Origin: Colwellia sp.
Lineage (GTDB): Bacteria; Pseudomonadota; Gammaproteobacteria; Enterobacterales; Alteromonadaceae
NCBI GenBank assembly: GCA_002733765.1
Contig: NVWU01000005.1
Coordinates: forward strand, 1-56,281
Length of the DNA: 56,281 nucleotides
Reading direction: 5' to 3'
Below are positions 16,741 to 26,860 of the stretch, piece by piece. Every line of letters starts with the position of its first letter. Position 1 is the first letter of the stretch. The notes beneath the pieces are model-generated. The model was not told the DNA's origin. It saw only the letters and a program-made list of their open reading frames with translations, and did no database searches. The position numbers were made by a program, and so were the translations under genes.

Positions 16741-17439
16741 TTACTTACTGTTTTTGCGGTTGTTTTTTCTTTTAGGCTTAGCCGCTGGTTGTTCTGCCAC
16801 AAGTGGCATTTTACCAATGATTTCGCCTTTAAAGATCCAAACTTTAATACCAATAACACCATAAGTCGTGTTACCACGAGCAATAGCGTAATCGATATCA
16901 GCACGTAAAGTATGTAAAGGTACACGACCTTCACGATACCATTCGGCACGAGCAATATCAGCGCCGCCTAAACGACCACTAACTTGAACTTTAATGCCCT
17001 TAGCACCTAAACGCATAGCATTTTGCACGGCACGCTTCATGGCGCGACGGAACATAACACGACGTTCTAGTTGACTAGCAATACTGTCAGCAACAAGCTG
17101 CGCATCCATTTCTGGCTTACGTACTTCAGCAATGTTGATTTGAGCAGGAACGCCAGCAATTTTAGACACTGCTAAACGTAGTTTCTCAACATCTTCGCCT
17201 TTCTTACCGATAACAACACCCGGACGAGCCGTGTGAATTGTTACGCGGATAGATTTAGCTGGACGTTCAATAACTACTTTAGATAGTGATGCACGTTTAA
17301 GCTTTTCTTTTAAAAATTCGCGAACCTTATGGTCGCCGTCTAAATTGCTAGCAAAATCTTTACTGCTTGCAAACCAAGTAGACGCGAAAGGTTTCGTGAT
17401 ACCTAAGCGAATACCGGTAGGATTAACTTTTTGACCCAT
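16741..17439 (-). CDS. rpsC: 30S ribosomal protein S3
   Basis: The 232-residue protein starts [13 protein letters not shown]. It has the KH domain [14 protein letters not shown] near residue 75 and the C-terminal domain with [11 protein letters not shown]3 is part of the mRNA entry channel and helicase site of the 30S subunit. The tail is rich in K, R and N, as usual. Confidence 0.98.
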   Translation of the reverse strand: MGQKVNPTGIRLGITKPFASTWFASSKDFASNLDGDHKVREFLKEKLKRASLSKVVIERPAKSIRVTIHTARPGVVIGKKGEDVEKLRLAVSKIAGVPAQINIAEVRKPEMDAQLVADSIASQLERRVMFRRAMKRAVQNAMRLGAKGIKVQVSGRLGGADIARAEWYREGRVPLHTLRADIDYAIARGNTTYGVIGIKVWIFKGEIIGKMPLVAEQPAAKPKRKNNRKNSK

Positions 17440-17451
17440 ACTAATATACTC

Positions 17452-17784
17452 CTAAGAATCAGACACAATCACAGTAATGTGACTAGTGCGCTTGATGATG
17501 CGATCGGCTCGGCCTTTCGCTCGTGGCATAATACGTTTCATTGTTGGACCATCGTCAATCAAAATTGTTTTAACGACTAATTCATCAATATCTGCACCTT
17601 CATTGTGCTCTGCATTAGCAATCGCTGAGTTAAGAACTTTTTTCACTAATTCAGCAGCTTTTTTGTTGCTAAAAGTTAGTATTTCAAGTGCTTTTTCAAC
17701 GTGTTGGCCACGGATTTGATCCGCAACTAAACGTGCTTTTTGCGCAGAACCACGGGCAAATTTATGTATAGCAATAGCTTGCAT
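17452..17784 (-). CDS. rplV: 50S ribosomal protein L22
   Basis: The protein has 110 residues and contains the L22 signature ([12 protein letters not shown] near residue 17) and the extended beta hairpin [10 protein letters not shown] that reaches into the exit tunnel, where macrolide resistance changes occur. No unusual deletion in the hairpin. It lies between rpsS (11-base gap) and rpsC (12-base gap). Confidence 0.98.
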   Translation of the reverse strand: MQAIAIHKFARGSAQKARLVADQIRGQHVEKALEILTFSNKKAAELVKKVLNSAIANAEHNEGADIDELVVKTILIDDGPTMKRIMPRAKGRADRIIKRTSHITVIVSDS

Positions 17785-17795
17785 TTAACTTCCCC

Positions 17796-18071
17796 TTACT
17801 TCTTCGCTTTCTTATCAGCGACATGACCGCGATAAGTACGAGTTGGTGCAAATTCTCCTAATTTGTGACCGATCATTTCTTCGGTTACAAATACAGGAAC
17901 GTGTTGACGGCCATTATGGACAGCTATGGTCAATCCGATCATCGTAGGGATGATCATTGAACGACGGGACCAAGTTTTAATTGGCTTTTTATTCCCGCTT
18001 TCCACCGCTTTCTCTACCTTCGTCAACAAGTGTAGGTCAATAAAAGGACCTTTCTTGAGGGAACGTGGCAT
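17796..18071 (-). CDS. rpsS: 30S ribosomal protein S19
   Basis: The 91-residue protein starts [12 protein letters not shown] and carries the S19 signature near residues 53-75 (H-N-G-R-Q-H-V-P-V and K-L-G-E-F-A-P-T-R). It forms the 30S head complex with S13. The gap of 156 bases to rplB is far larger than elsewhere in this operon and contains an inverted-repeat insertion. The RBS (AAGGAATC) is intact on the gene side. Confidence 0.98.
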   Translation of the reverse strand: MPRSLKKGPFIDLHLLTKVEKAVESGNKKPIKTWSRRSMIIPTMIGLTIAVHNGRQHVPVFVTEEMIGHKLGEFAPTRTYRGHVADKKAKK

Positions 18072-18101
18072 GGTGATTCCTTAATTATCATTTACTCTTT
18101 A

Positions 18102-18213
18102 TACTTGAAATCGCAGTTTTATTGCCTTCGTTTCTCATCAAAATCATTTAGTAACCTAAACTCATCTGATTCGTCACTTGGCGGCTTCACTGCAATTCCA
18201 ATTATTTTGAGTA
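18102..18213. repeat. MITE-like inverted-repeat insertion in the rplB-rpsS spacer
   Basis: The 112-bp segment begins TACTTGAAATCGCAG and ends with the inverted, partly expanded form CTGCAATTCC...ATTTTGAGTA (pairs TACT, AAAT and GCAG). A short internal hairpin TTTAG/CTAAA (18148-18161) lies at the middle. Neighbouring spacers in this operon are 0-15 bp, so the unit looks inserted. It has no ORF. Identity as a dispersed repeat is an inference. Confidence 0.55.
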
Positions 18214-18227
18214 ATTTATGTTATGTA

Positions 18228-19052
18228 CTATTTAGTACGACGACGTACGATAAATTTATCAGTACGCTTATTGCTACGAGTCTTGTAACCCTTAGTTGGT
18301 ACACCCCAAGGTGATACCGGGTGACGACCGCCAGATGTTTTACCTTCACCACCACCGTGTGGGTGATCAACTGGGTTCATGGCAACACCACGAACAGTTG
18401 GGCGAACACCGCGCCAGCGTGAAGCACCCGCTTTACCTAATTGGCGAAGCATGTGTTCAGCATTGCCGATTTCACCTAAAGTAGCACGACAATCCGCTTC
18501 AACTTTACGCATTTCGCCAGAGCGAAGACGTAAAGTAACGTAAGCACCATCTTTCGCAACTAATTGTGCGTAAGTACCAGCAGCACGAGCAATTTGCGCG
18601 CCCTTACCTGGTTTAAGTTCGATTGCGTGAATAACACTACCTAATGGTGTGTTACGTAACGGCATAGTATTACCCGCTTTGATTGGCGCATCAACACCTG
18701 ACTGGATAGTATCTCCAGCACTTAAGCCTTTAGGGGCTAAGATGTAACGACGTTCGCCATCTGCGTATAATACAAGCGCAATGTTAGCACTACGGTTTGG
18801 ATCATATTCAATACGTTCAATTTTCGCAGGGATACCATCTTTATTACGCTTAAAGTCGATTATACGATAATGTTGCTTATGACCACCACCAATGTGACGA
18901 ACCGTAATGCGACCATTATTGTTACGACCACCAGACTTAGACTTAGTGTCTAATAATGGTGCGTAAGGCTTACCTGTATGAAGCTCTTTGTTTACCACTT
19001 TAACTAGGTGACGACGACCCGGAGAAGTAGGTTTACATTTTACAATAGCCAT
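18228..19052 (-). CDS. rplB: 50S ribosomal protein L2
   Basis: The 274-residue protein contains all L2 hallmarks: G-R-R-H-L-V-K-V at the N-terminus, [12 protein letters not shown], and near the C-terminus [13 protein letters not shown] with the histidine important for peptidyl transfer. Full length. It lies 12 bases after rplW. Confidence 0.99.
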   Translation of the reverse strand: MAIVKCKPTSPGRRHLVKVVNKELHTGKPYAPLLDTKSKSGGRNNNGRITVRHIGGGHKQHYRIIDFKRNKDGIPAKIERIEYDPNRSANIALVLYADGERRYILAPKGLSAGDTIQSGVDAPIKAGNTMPLRNTPLGSVIHAIELKPGKGAQIARAAGTYAQLVAKDGAYVTLRLRSGEMRKVEADCRATLGEIGNAEHMLRQLGKAGASRWRGVRPTVRGVAMNPVDHPHGGGEGKTSGGRHPVSPWGVPTKGYKTRSNKRTDKFIVRRRTK

Positions 19053-19064
19053 TTTCTAACTCTC

Positions 19065-19367
19065 CTATTGTTCAGCGCCGACGAAGTCGATATCACTACC
19101 TTCTGCAAGAGTAACATATGCTTTTTTCCAGTCGTTACGACGACCAGTACGAGCACCTGTACGTTTTACCTTACCCTTAACATTAAGTGTATTAACACCT
19201 ACAACTGAAACTTCGAAAAGTTTCTCAACTGCTACTTTGATTTCAGCTTTAGTCGCATCAGTAGTTACTTTGAAAACAACAGTGTTGTTTGCTTCAGCAG
19301 CTATAGTTGCTTTTTCAGAAATGTTCGGTGCTAAAAGCACTTTTAACAAACGTTCTTCGTTTATCAT
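19065..19367 (-). CDS. rplW: 50S ribosomal protein L23
   Basis: The protein of 100 residues has the helix-strand pattern of L23, with [10 protein letters not shown] near residue 11 and [10 protein letters not shown] in the loop region. It docks trigger factor and SRP at the tunnel exit. Its start overlaps the rplD stop by four bases (ATGA), typical of this operon. Confidence 0.98.
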   Translation of the reverse strand: MINEERLLKVLLAPNISEKATIAAEANNTVVFKVTTDATKAEIKVAVEKLFEVSVVGVNTLNVKGKVKRTGARTGRRNDWKKAYVTLAEGSDIDFVGAEQ

Positions 19368-19972
19368 GCTAAAATCCCCTCAATTTCTTTAACTGCATCA
19401 GCAGTAATTAAAACTTTTTCAAAACCAACTAAGCTTACAGGGTCAATTGCTGCAACGTCACGAACGTCAACTTTATATAAGTTGCGCGCTGATAAGAACA
19501 AATTCTCATCAACTTCTTTCGTTACAATCAATACGTCTTTAAGCTCTAAACCTTTCAATTTAGCAACTAATTCTTTAGTTTTAGGGGTTTCTACCGAAAA
19601 ATCGTTGACAACTATCAAACGTTCTTGACGAACTAATTCAGATAGGATGCTAGCGATAGCACCACGATACATTTTACGGTTAACTTTTTGACTGTGATCT
19701 TGAGGTTTAGCAGCGAATGTTACGCCACCAGAACGCCAGATTGGACCACGAGTAGTACCGGCACGTGCACGGCCAGTACCTTTTTGACGCCATGGTTTTG
19801 CACCACCGCCGCTAACTTCTGAGCGAGTTTTCTGAGCACGAGTACCTTGACGAGCACCAGCTGCATAAGCAACTACTACTTGGTGTACTAACGCTTCATT
19901 AAATTCACGTCCAAAAGTTGCTTCAGATACTTCAAGAGCACCTGATGCGTCTTTTAATGATAATTCCATCAC
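19364..19972 (-). CDS. rplD: 50S ribosomal protein L4
   Basis: The protein has 202 residues, including the tunnel loop [12 protein letters not shown] and G-T-G-R-A-R-A-G. Beyond its structural role in the 50S subunit, L4 represses the S10 operon by binding its mRNA leader in E. coli; the leader here has a matching attenuator-like hairpin. The first methionine pair (M-M-E-L) leaves a one-codon ambiguity about the start. Confidence 0.98.
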   Translation of the reverse strand: MMELSLKDASGALEVSEATFGREFNEALVHQVVVAYAAGARQGTRAQKTRSEVSGGGAKPWRQKGTGRARAGTTRGPIWRSGGVTFAAKPQDHSQKVNRKMYRGAIASILSELVRQERLIVVNDFSVETPKTKELVAKLKGLELKDVLIVTKEVDENLFLSARNLYKVDVRDVAAIDPVSLVGFEKVLITADAVKEIEGILA

Positions 19973-19985
19973 AAAATCTCCTGGA

Positions 19986-20624
19986 CTAAGCTTTAACAGC
20001 TGGTTTGATGATTACGTTGCCATTGATAGCACCCGGAACTGCGCCTTTAACAAGCAACAAGTTACGTTCAGTATCAACACGAACCAATTCAAGGTTTTGT
20101 GTAGTACAACGCACAGCACCCATATGACCAGACATTTTTTTGCCTTTAAATACACGACCTGGTGTTTGACATTGACCTAACGAACCGTTAGATCTATGTG
20201 ATAACGAAACACCATGCGTTGCATGTTGCATAGTAAAGTTCCAGCGTTTAATACCGCCTTGGAAACCTTTACCTTTCGATGTACCAGTTACGTCTACTAA
20301 TTTAGTATCATTGAAAATATCAACAGTGATTTCACTGCCGGCTTCAATATCACTACCTTCATTTTCGTTTAAGCGGAATTCCCACAGGCCACGACCTGCT
20401 TCAACGCCTGCTTTCGCGAAATGTCCAGCAGCTGGTTTAGTTACACGACTTGCTTTACGCTTGCCCGTAGTAACTTGTAGCGCTGAATAACCATCGTTGT
20501 CTACTGTTTTAACTTGAGCAACACGGTTTGCTTCAACTTCAATAACAGTAACTGGGGTAGAAACACCATCTTCAGTGAAGACACGAGTCATACCCACTTT
20601 ACGTCCAACTAGACCTATAGTCAT
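19986..20624 (-). CDS. rplC: 50S ribosomal protein L3
   Basis: The 212-residue protein starts [14 protein letters not shown] and contains the loop [10 protein letters not shown] that reaches the peptidyl transferase centre, with the Q that PrmB methylates in E. coli (sequence H-R-S-N-G-S-L-G-Q). Full length. It lies 14 bases from rpsJ. Confidence 0.98.
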   Translation of the reverse strand: MTIGLVGRKVGMTRVFTEDGVSTPVTVIEVEANRVAQVKTVDNDGYSALQVTTGKRKASRVTKPAAGHFAKAGVEAGRGLWEFRLNENEGSDIEAGSEITVDIFNDTKLVDVTGTSKGKGFQGGIKRWNFTMQHATHGVSLSHRSNGSLGQCQTPGRVFKGKKMSGHMGAVRCTTQNLELVRVDTERNLLLVKGAVPGAINGNVIIKPAVKA

Positions 20625-20638
20625 TGTTAAAACTCCCC

Positions 20639-20953
<315 letters not shown>

Positions 20954-20974
20954 TCAAATCCCCTATTTAAAGAA

Positions 20975-21068
20975 CAAAAAAATACATCCCTCTGCTTCCT
21001 TAGCTATTAATTAAAATATTGGAAGGGGGTGTATTACTTATAAATCATTCAACCCAAAATTAGGGTTG
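20975..21068 (-). promoter_or_regulatory. S10 operon leader with attenuator hairpin (candidate L4-responsive element)
   Basis: On the minus strand the leader forms ACACCCCCTTCC (21032-21021) pairing with GGAAGCAGAGGGATGT (20999-20984), followed directly by ATTTTTTTG. This is the layout of the E. coli S10 leader, where L4 promotes termination at such a hairpin. A second hairpin CAACCC/GGGTTG (21050-21068) stands just upstream of it. The match is structural and positional only; sequence identity with the E. coli leader was not checked. Confidence 0.65.
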
Positions 21069-21176
21069 CTGTATCAAAAAATAACTCAATGATTACTTTT
21101 TGAGTTTGTTTTACGCTTTACTATATTAAAAGCCATAAAACAAAGCCACACACAGTTCACCTGAATGTGGACGCGT

Positions 21177-21204
21177 ATTATACCTAAATCACATAATTGA
21201 GCAA
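21177..21204 (-). promoter_or_regulatory. S10 operon promoter
   Basis: On the minus strand TTGCTC (21204-21199), a 16-base spacer and a perfect TATAAT (21182-21177) make a good sigma-70 promoter, with GC-rich ACGCG right after the -10, as often seen in ribosomal promoters. Predicted start near 21170, giving a leader of about 220 nt. Confidence 0.75.
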
Positions 21205-21335
21205 GTGCTTATTTACTCCCTGCTTTAATCACATATAACAGCAAGTAAATTAATCAAATACATTTTTGTTTCAACGTTATATTTACTACACTCAATTAAG
21301 CCGATAACGATTTTACTAATAAAAAAGGAAAGCAC

Positions 21336-22988
21336 ATGACTACCCCTTGGTTTATCAATTATCCAAAAAACGTGGCTAATAAAATAGATGTAAATCGCTT
21401 TGACTCTTTAGTCGATTTATTTCAGCAAACCACAACGAAATATAAACAAAAAATTGCTTATAGTAATTTTGGTGCTGAATTGACTTTTGAACAAGTAGAT
21501 GAATTATCTCGAGATTTCGCAGCTTATTTACAAGGTAAATTAAATATTGCTAAAGGTAACCGTGTCGCGCTTATGTGTCCAAACACTTTATGTTTTCCTA
21601 TCGCTATGTGGGGCATCATTCGTATTGGCGCGGTACAAGTTAATGTAAATCCTATGTACACACCAAGAGAACTGGAACACCAACTTAATGATGCTCAAGT
21701 TGATACTATTATACTTTTTTCACCATCGACAAAAATATTAGCTGACATTATTGATAACACCAGCATTAAAAATGTAATTTCGATTAATTTAGATGACTTA
21801 GCCAATAAGGGCCTTCCATACTCTCCTGTTGATGAACGTTTAAACAACACAATTCCTTTTATTGATGCGTTAGCACAAGGTCAATCACTCGAATTGTTTG
21901 AGCCTGAACTATGCCAAGATGATTTACTTTTCCTACAATATACCGGTGGCACCACAGGCTTGTCTAAAGGTGCAATGCTGAGCCATGGCAATTTAATCGC
22001 CAACATATTGCAATATCAAGAGTTTGCCAAAAACCATATTCATTATGGTAATGATATTGTTATTACTGCAATCCCGATGTACCACATCTTTGCTTTGATG
22101 GCGAACACACTCGCTTATTTCACCTTCGGCGCTAAAAATATTTTAGTCACTAACCCTCGTGACATGCCAAGTTTTGTTGAAGTATGGAAAAACACTCGCG
22201 CAACAATGTTTACAGGGGTGAATACTTTATTTAATGGTTTATTACATACTCCGGGCTTTGAACAGGTAGATTTTTCTTCATTAAAACTTTGTATTGGTGG
22301 TGGTGCCGCGGTTCAACAAGCAGTTGCTGATAAGTGGCAGCAAGTGACAGGGATTAAATTACAAGAAGGTTATGGCTTATCGGAAACCTCACCTATTTTA
22401 ACGTTAAATTTCGGACGGTTTTCTGAAGAAACAGATCAAAATGAGTATGTTGCAGGTATAGGTGTTCCTGTACCTAATACAGATATTTCAATTCGTGATG
22501 ATTTAGGTAATCGTGTGGTACAAGGTGAATCTGGGGAGTTATGCGCTAAAGGGCCGCAGATCATGCTCGGGTATTGGAATAACACTGAAGCCACCAAGAG
22601 GTGTATGACACCCGACGGTTATTTTAAAACTGGTGATATTGCCATGCTCGACAATAAAGGCTTTTTCCATATTGTCGATCGTAAAAAAGATATGATCAAT
22701 GTCTCTGGTTTTAATGTTTACCCTAACGAGATTGAAGCTGAAGTAGCAAATATGCCAGGAATAATAGAATCAGCTTGTGTTGGTGTAAACGATGAAAAAA
22801 CGGGTGAAGCAGTAAAGCTTTTTGTTGTTACAGATAAAACGTTAGCAGACCATAACATTAACGAACAAGATGTTATCGATTTTTGTCGCCGAGGGTTAAC
22901 TGCATACAAAGTCCCCAAACAAGTCGTCTTTATTGATGAAATACCTAAGTCAAGTGTTGGTAAATTACTGCGGAGAGAATTAAGGTAA
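21336..22988 (+). CDS. fadD: Long-chain fatty acid-CoA ligase (FadD-like)
   Basis: Adenylate-forming enzyme of 550 residues. It carries the P-loop Y-T-G-G-T-T-G-L-S-K-G (near residue 208), the A5-type motif G-Y-G-L-S-E-T-S-P, A7 G-Y-F-K-T-G-D-I-A and A8 with G-F-N-V-Y-P-N-E-I, and ends with the catalytic lysine in S-S-V-G-K-L-L-R-R-E-L-R. It activates fatty acids with ATP and CoA at the inner membrane for beta-oxidation. The length is normal. AAAGGAAAG upstream is a strong RBS. Monocistronic. Sequence alone does not separate FadD from medium-chain relatives. Confidence 0.85.
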   Translation: MTTPWFINYPKNVANKIDVNRFDSLVDLFQQTTTKYKQKIAYSNFGAELTFEQVDELSRDFAAYLQGKLNIAKGNRVALMCPNTLCFPIAMWGIIRIGAVQVNVNPMYTPRELEHQLNDAQVDTIILFSPSTKILADIIDNTSIKNVISINLDDLANKGLPYSPVDERLNNTIPFIDALAQGQSLELFEPELCQDDLLFLQYTGGTTGLSKGAMLSHGNLIANILQYQEFAKNHIHYGNDIVITAIPMYHIFALMANTLAYFTFGAKNILVTNPRDMPSFVEVWKNTRATMFTGVNTLFNGLLHTPGFEQVDFSSLKLCIGGGAAVQQAVADKWQQVTGIKLQEGYGLSETSPILTLNFGRFSEETDQNEYVAGIGVPVPNTDISIRDDLGNRVVQGESGELCAKGPQIMLGYWNNTEATKRCMTPDGYFKTGDIAMLDNKGFFHIVDRKKDMINVSGFNVYPNEIEAEVANMPGIIESACVGVNDEKTGEAVKLFVVTDKTLADHNINEQDVIDFCRRGLTAYKVPKQVVFIDEIPKSSVGKLLRRELR

Positions 22989-23107
22989 ATAACCTTGTTA
23001 TTAATGCCTTTTTAACATCACGCCTATATATAAGCAAAACTATGCTGTTTTTTTGTGCTGTTTATAATTTATTTACCAATTCCCTACCGATCTTTGTCTA
23101 GTAATGG

Positions 23108-23113
23108 TATACT
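23108..23113 (+). promoter_or_regulatory. Probable -10 element upstream of the EF-G gene
   Basis: TATACT is followed by a GC-rich CGCGCGC stretch and lies about 110 bases before the start codon. A weak -35 (TACCGA) sits 17 bases upstream. The perfect hairpin at 23134-23192 would then be inside the leader RNA. Confidence 0.45.
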
Positions 23114-23133
23114 CGCGCGCAAATTTTCAACAG

Positions 23134-23192
23134 TTCTGCTTTCTTATATTTATATATAAGTACTGTCCATATATAAATATAAGAAAGCAGAA
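23134..23192. repeat. Perfect 24-bp inverted repeat in the EF-G leader
   Basis: Arms at 23134-23157 and 23169-23192 are exact complements over 24 bases and enclose an 11-base loop (AAGTACTGTCC). The outer part of the stem contains TTCTGCTTTC; the inner part is AT-only. No T run follows, so it does not look like a terminator. It ends 27 bases before the EF-G start codon, placing it in the 5' untranslated region if the upstream -10 is used. Confidence 0.9.
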
Positions 23193-23219
23193 TAGACATT
23201 AACTAAATAGAGTAAAGTA

Positions 23220-25325
23220 ATGGCAGATTTATCAAAATACAGAAACATTGGTATTTTCGCTCACGTTGATGCGGGTAAAACCACAACAACTGAACGTATC
23301 CTTAAATTAACCGGTCAGATCCATAGAACAGGTGAAGTACATGACGGCGAGTCAACGACTGACTTCATGGAACAAGAAGCTGAGCGCGGTATTACCATCC
23401 AGTCTGCTGCGGTAAGCTGTTTTTGGAACGATCACCGTTTCAACGTTATCGATACTCCTGGTCACGTTGATTTCACTGTTGAAGTTTACCGTTCACTTAA
23501 AGTACTTGATGGTGGTATTGGTGTATTCTGTGGTTCTGGTGGTGTTGAACCACAATCAGAAACTAACTGGCGTTACGCGAACGACTCAGGAGTTGCTCGT
23601 GTAATCATGGTTAACAAATTAGACCGTTTAGGCGCTGATTTCTACCGTGTTTGTAAGCAAGTTAAAGACGTATTAGGTGCTAACCCACTTATTATGACTT
23701 TGCCAATTGGTGAAGAAGATGATTTTGTTGGTTTAGTAGATTTACTTTCTGAAAAAGCTTACATCTGGGATGACTCTGGCGAACCAGAAAACTACGAAAT
23801 CACTGATATCCCAGCAGACATGGTAGAAAAAGCTGCTGAGTACCGTGTGAAGTTAATTGAAACAGCTTTAGAAGTTGATGAAGACATGTTGATGGAGTTC
23901 TTAGAAGGAGAAATGGTTCCTACTACAGAACAAATCAAAGCGTGTATCCGTACTGGTACGCGTGATATGACGTTCTTCCCAACTTACGGTGCATCTGCAT
24001 TTAAAAACAAAGGCATTCAATTAATTCTTGATGCTGTTGTTGATTATTTGCCTTCACCTACAGATGTTGATCCACAACCACTTACTGATGAAGAAGGTGA
24101 GCCTAATGGTGAGTATGCAATCGTTTCTGCAGATGAAACATTCAAAGCGTTAGCATTCAAAATCACTGATGACCGTTTTGGTACATTAACTTTCGTACGT
24201 ATCTATTCAGGTACATTGAAGAAAGGCGATACAATTCTTAATGCTGCAACAGGAAAAACTGAGCGTGTTGGCCGTATGTGTGAAATGCAAGCGGATGAGC
24301 GTAACGAACTTACTTCAGCACAAGCTGGTGATATCATCGCAATTGTTGGTATGAAAGGTAACGTTCAGACAGGTCACACATTATGTGATCCAAAACACCC
24401 AATCATCCTAGAAGCGATGGTATTCCCTAAGCCTGTAATTTCAATTTCTGTAACACCAAAAGATAAAGGTTCAACTGAGAAAATGGGTCTTGCTATCGGT
24501 AAAATGGTTGCAGAAGATCCTACCTTTAAAGTTGAAACTGATCAAGATTCAGGTGAAACGATTTTATCTGGTATGGGTGAACTTCACTTAGATATCAAAG
24601 TAGATATTCTAAAACGTACCTACGGTGTTGAATTAGAAGTTGGTAAGCCACAAGTTGCCTACCGAGAAACAATCACTCAAGAAATTGAAGATTCTTATAC
24701 CCATAAGAAACAATCTGGTGGTTCTGGTCAGTTCGGTAAAATTGATTACCGCATTAAGCCTGGTGAACCAGGTTCAGGTTTTGTTTTCACTTCTAAAGTT
24801 GTTGGTGGTAATGTACCTAAAGAATTCTTCCCAGCAATCGAGAAAGGCTTCAAAGGCATGATGGATACTGGTGTTCTTGCTGGCTTCCCTGTGTTAGATG
24901 TTGAAATTGAATTATTTGATGGTGGCTTCCATGCGGTCGATTCATCTGCTGTTGCCTTTGAAATCGCTGCTAAAGGCGCTTTCCGTCAATCAATTCCAAA
25001 AGCTGGTGCCCAGTTAATCGAACCTATCATGAAAGTTGATGTGTTTACGCCTGATGATCACGTTGGTGATGTTATTGGTGATTTAAACCGTCGTCGTGGC
25101 ATGATCGGTGGTCAAATCGCTGGTGTTTCTGGTGTTCGTATTCAAGCTGACGTACCTCTTTCAGAAATGTTCGGTTACATCGGAACATTACGTACAATGA
25201 CATCAGGCCGTGGTCAATTCTCTATGGAATTCTCTCACTATATGCCTTGTCCTAACAACGTAGCTGAAGAAGTCATTGCAGAAGTTAAAGCGGCAAAAGC
25301 TGCTAAAGATGCTGCTAGAAAATAA
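23220..25325 (+). CDS. fusA: Elongation factor G (second EF-G type)
   Basis: Translational GTPase of 701 residues that moves tRNA and mRNA on the ribosome. GTPase motifs: A-H-V-D-A-G-K-T-T (residue 14 onward), R-G-I-T-I-Q, D-T-P-G-H, and N-K-L-D. Domains II-V follow, with G-E-L-H-L-D and the domain IV segment G-S-G-Q-F-G. It is not in a str operon (no rpsL, rpsG or tuf beside it), and details such as [10 protein letters not shown] resemble the additional EF-G carried by Vibrio and Alteromonadales, so a canonical copy may exist elsewhere. It may act in elongation or in ribosome recycling. Confidence 0.9.
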   Translation: MADLSKYRNIGIFAHVDAGKTTTTERILKLTGQIHRTGEVHDGESTTDFMEQEAERGITIQSAAVSCFWNDHRFNVIDTPGHVDFTVEVYRSLKVLDGGIGVFCGSGGVEPQSETNWRYANDSGVARVIMVNKLDRLGADFYRVCKQVKDVLGANPLIMTLPIGEEDDFVGLVDLLSEKAYIWDDSGEPENYEITDIPADMVEKAAEYRVKLIETALEVDEDMLMEFLEGEMVPTTEQIKACIRTGTRDMTFFPTYGASAFKNKGIQLILDAVVDYLPSPTDVDPQPLTDEEGEPNGEYAIVSADETFKALAFKITDDRFGTLTFVRIYSGTLKKGDTILNAATGKTERVGRMCEMQADERNELTSAQAGDIIAIVGMKGNVQTGHTLCDPKHPIILEAMVFPKPVISISVTPKDKGSTEKMGLAIGKMVAEDPTFKVETDQDSGETILSGMGELHLDIKVDILKRTYGVELEVGKPQVAYRETITQEIEDSYTHKKQSGGSGQFGKIDYRIKPGEPGSGFVFTSKVVGGNVPKEFFPAIEKGFKGMMDTGVLAGFPVLDVEIELFDGGFHAVDSSAVAFEIAAKGAFRQSIPKAGAQLIEPIMKVDVFTPDDHVGDVIGDLNRRRGMIGGQIAGVSGVRIQADVPLSEMFGYIGTLRTMTSGRGQFSMEFSHYMPCPNNVAEEVIAEVKAAKAAKDAARK

Positions 25326-25358
25326 TTAACCCCTTTTAATTAAGATAAGTGTTAATAC

Positions 25359-25386
25359 AAAAAGGGTGCCTCGGCATCCTTTTTTT
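25359..25386 (+). terminator. Terminator of the EF-G gene
   Basis: AAAAAGGGTGCC and GGCATCCTTTTTT pair around TC with one G-T pair, followed by a T run, 33 bases after the stop codon. Confidence 0.88.
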
Positions 25387-25428
25387 ATAACTGAATTTTA
25401 TTGTACTATCGATTTTTTAAGACGGATC

Positions 25429-25461
25429 AAAAAAGGCTGATAATTTCTTATCAACCTTTAT
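25429..25461 (-). terminator. Terminator of purD
   Basis: On the minus strand AAAGGTTGATAA pairs with TTATCAGCCTTTTTT around GAAA, ending in a T run, about 30 bases after the purD stop codon. It stands back to back with the EF-G terminator. Confidence 0.75.
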
Positions 25462-25492
25462 TCTTCCAATAATTTTATTTCAACGAAAGTGA

Positions 25493-26785
25493 CTAACTCT
25501 GTTGTTCACGCTCAATTGCACGATAAGCGATGTCAGTTCTAAATTCTACCCCTTGCCAAGTAATTTGATGTAGCAACTCATAAGCAAGCTTTTGTGCCTC
25601 AGTAACCGTATTACCTAATGCAGTTGCACATAATACACGACCGCCATTAGTGGTTACTTCACCCTGTGCATTAAGTATAGTACCCGCATGAAAGATTTTA
25701 GCTGAGGTGCTGGTGTTGGTATCAAGGCCTGAAATCACATCACCTTTAGGATAGTTCGCTGGATAACCCTGCGCAGCAAGTACAACACCTACTGCAGGGC
25801 GGCTATCAAATTCAATGGTTGTTTTATCTAGTTCACCACGTGTAGCGGCTAAACAAAGTTCAACGATATCTGATTGTAAACGCATCATAATAGGTTGGGT
25901 TTCAGGATCACCAAAACGACAATTATATTCAATTACATTTGGCGTACCGTCTGCCGCAATCATTAAGCCCGCATATAAAAAGCCACTATAAGGAGCGCCT
26001 TCATTTGCCATGCCTTCAACGGTTGGCATAATCACTTCATTCATAATACGATCATGAATCTCAGGTGTTACTACCGGTGCTGGCGAGTATGCGCCCATGC
26101 CTCCCGTATTAGGTCCTAAATCACCATTTAATGCGCGTTTATGATCTTGGCTGGTTGCCATAGATAAAACATTTTTACCATCAACCATTACGATGAAACT
26201 GGCCTCTTCACCTTCGAGAAACTCTTCAATAACCACACGGTGTCCAGCATCACCAAAAGCATTACCTGCTAACATGTCGATAATCGCATCTTCCGCTTCA
26301 CCTAACGTCAGCGCAACAATAACACCCTTACCTGCGGCTAAACCATCAGCTTTAACAACAATAGGTGCGCCCTGTTCACGTACATAAGCAAGTGCAGGTT
26401 CAACTTCAGTGAATTTTTCATAGCTACCTGAAGGGATTTTATTACGTGCTAAAAAATCTTTAGTGAACGACTTTGAACCTTCAAGTTGAGCAGCTTTGGC
26501 ACTCGGACCAAAAATAGCTAAGCCTTGTGCTTGAAAAGCATCAACAACACCATCAACAAGTGGTTGTTCTGGTCCAACAATAGTTAACGCAATATCTTCC
26601 CTTTGGGCAAAGGCGACTAATGCATCATTATCGCTGATATCTATTGCGACATTTTCTAATTTATTTTCTGTTGCGGTGCCAGCATTACCTGGAGCTACAA
26701 ATACTTTAGTAACTTGACTAGACTGTGCCGCTTTCCACGCCAGTGCATGCTCACGACCACCTGATCCTATAACTAAAATTTTCAT
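25493..26785 (-). CDS. purD: Phosphoribosylamine-glycine ligase
   Basis: The protein has 430 residues, an ATP-grasp enzyme joining glycine to phosphoribosylamine, the second step of purine synthesis. N-terminal V-I-G-S-G-G-R-E-H-A-L, the family motif V-K-A-D-G-L-A-A-G-K-G-V, and R-F-G-D-P-E-T-Q are all present. Length as in E. coli. It is on the same strand as purH, but a methyltransferase gene lies between the two, breaking the usual purHD pair. Confidence 0.97.
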   Translation of the reverse strand: MKILVIGSGGREHALAWKAAQSSQVTKVFVAPGNAGTATENKLENVAIDISDNDALVAFAQREDIALTIVGPEQPLVDGVVDAFQAQGLAIFGPSAKAAQLEGSKSFTKDFLARNKIPSGSYEKFTEVEPALAYVREQGAPIVVKADGLAAGKGVIVALTLGEAEDAIIDMLAGNAFGDAGHRVVIEEFLEGEEASFIVMVDGKNVLSMATSQDHKRALNGDLGPNTGGMGAYSPAPVVTPEIHDRIMNEVIMPTVEGMANEGAPYSGFLYAGLMIAADGTPNVIEYNCRFGDPETQPIMMRLQSDIVELCLAATRGELDKTTIEFDSRPAVGVVLAAQGYPANYPKGDVISGLDTNTSTSAKIFHAGTILNAQGEVTTNGGRVLCATALGNTVTEAQKLAYELLHQITWQGVEFRTDIAYRAIEREQQS

Positions 26786-26860
26786 TTATACTTCCTATTA
26801 ATCTCTTTGTTTACTATTTACTTACCAGCCAAAAAACACATTATATGTTTAGCTAGAAAG

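Noticed and set aside
16728..16955. Overlapping 75-codon frame within rpsC
   Set aside because: It lies wholly within well-identified rpsC on the same strand in another frame and has no family features.
23134..23192. Hairpin before EF-G as terminator of the acyl-CoA ligase gene
   Set aside because: No T run follows either arm, and a TATACT promoter element lies between the ligase gene and the hairpin.
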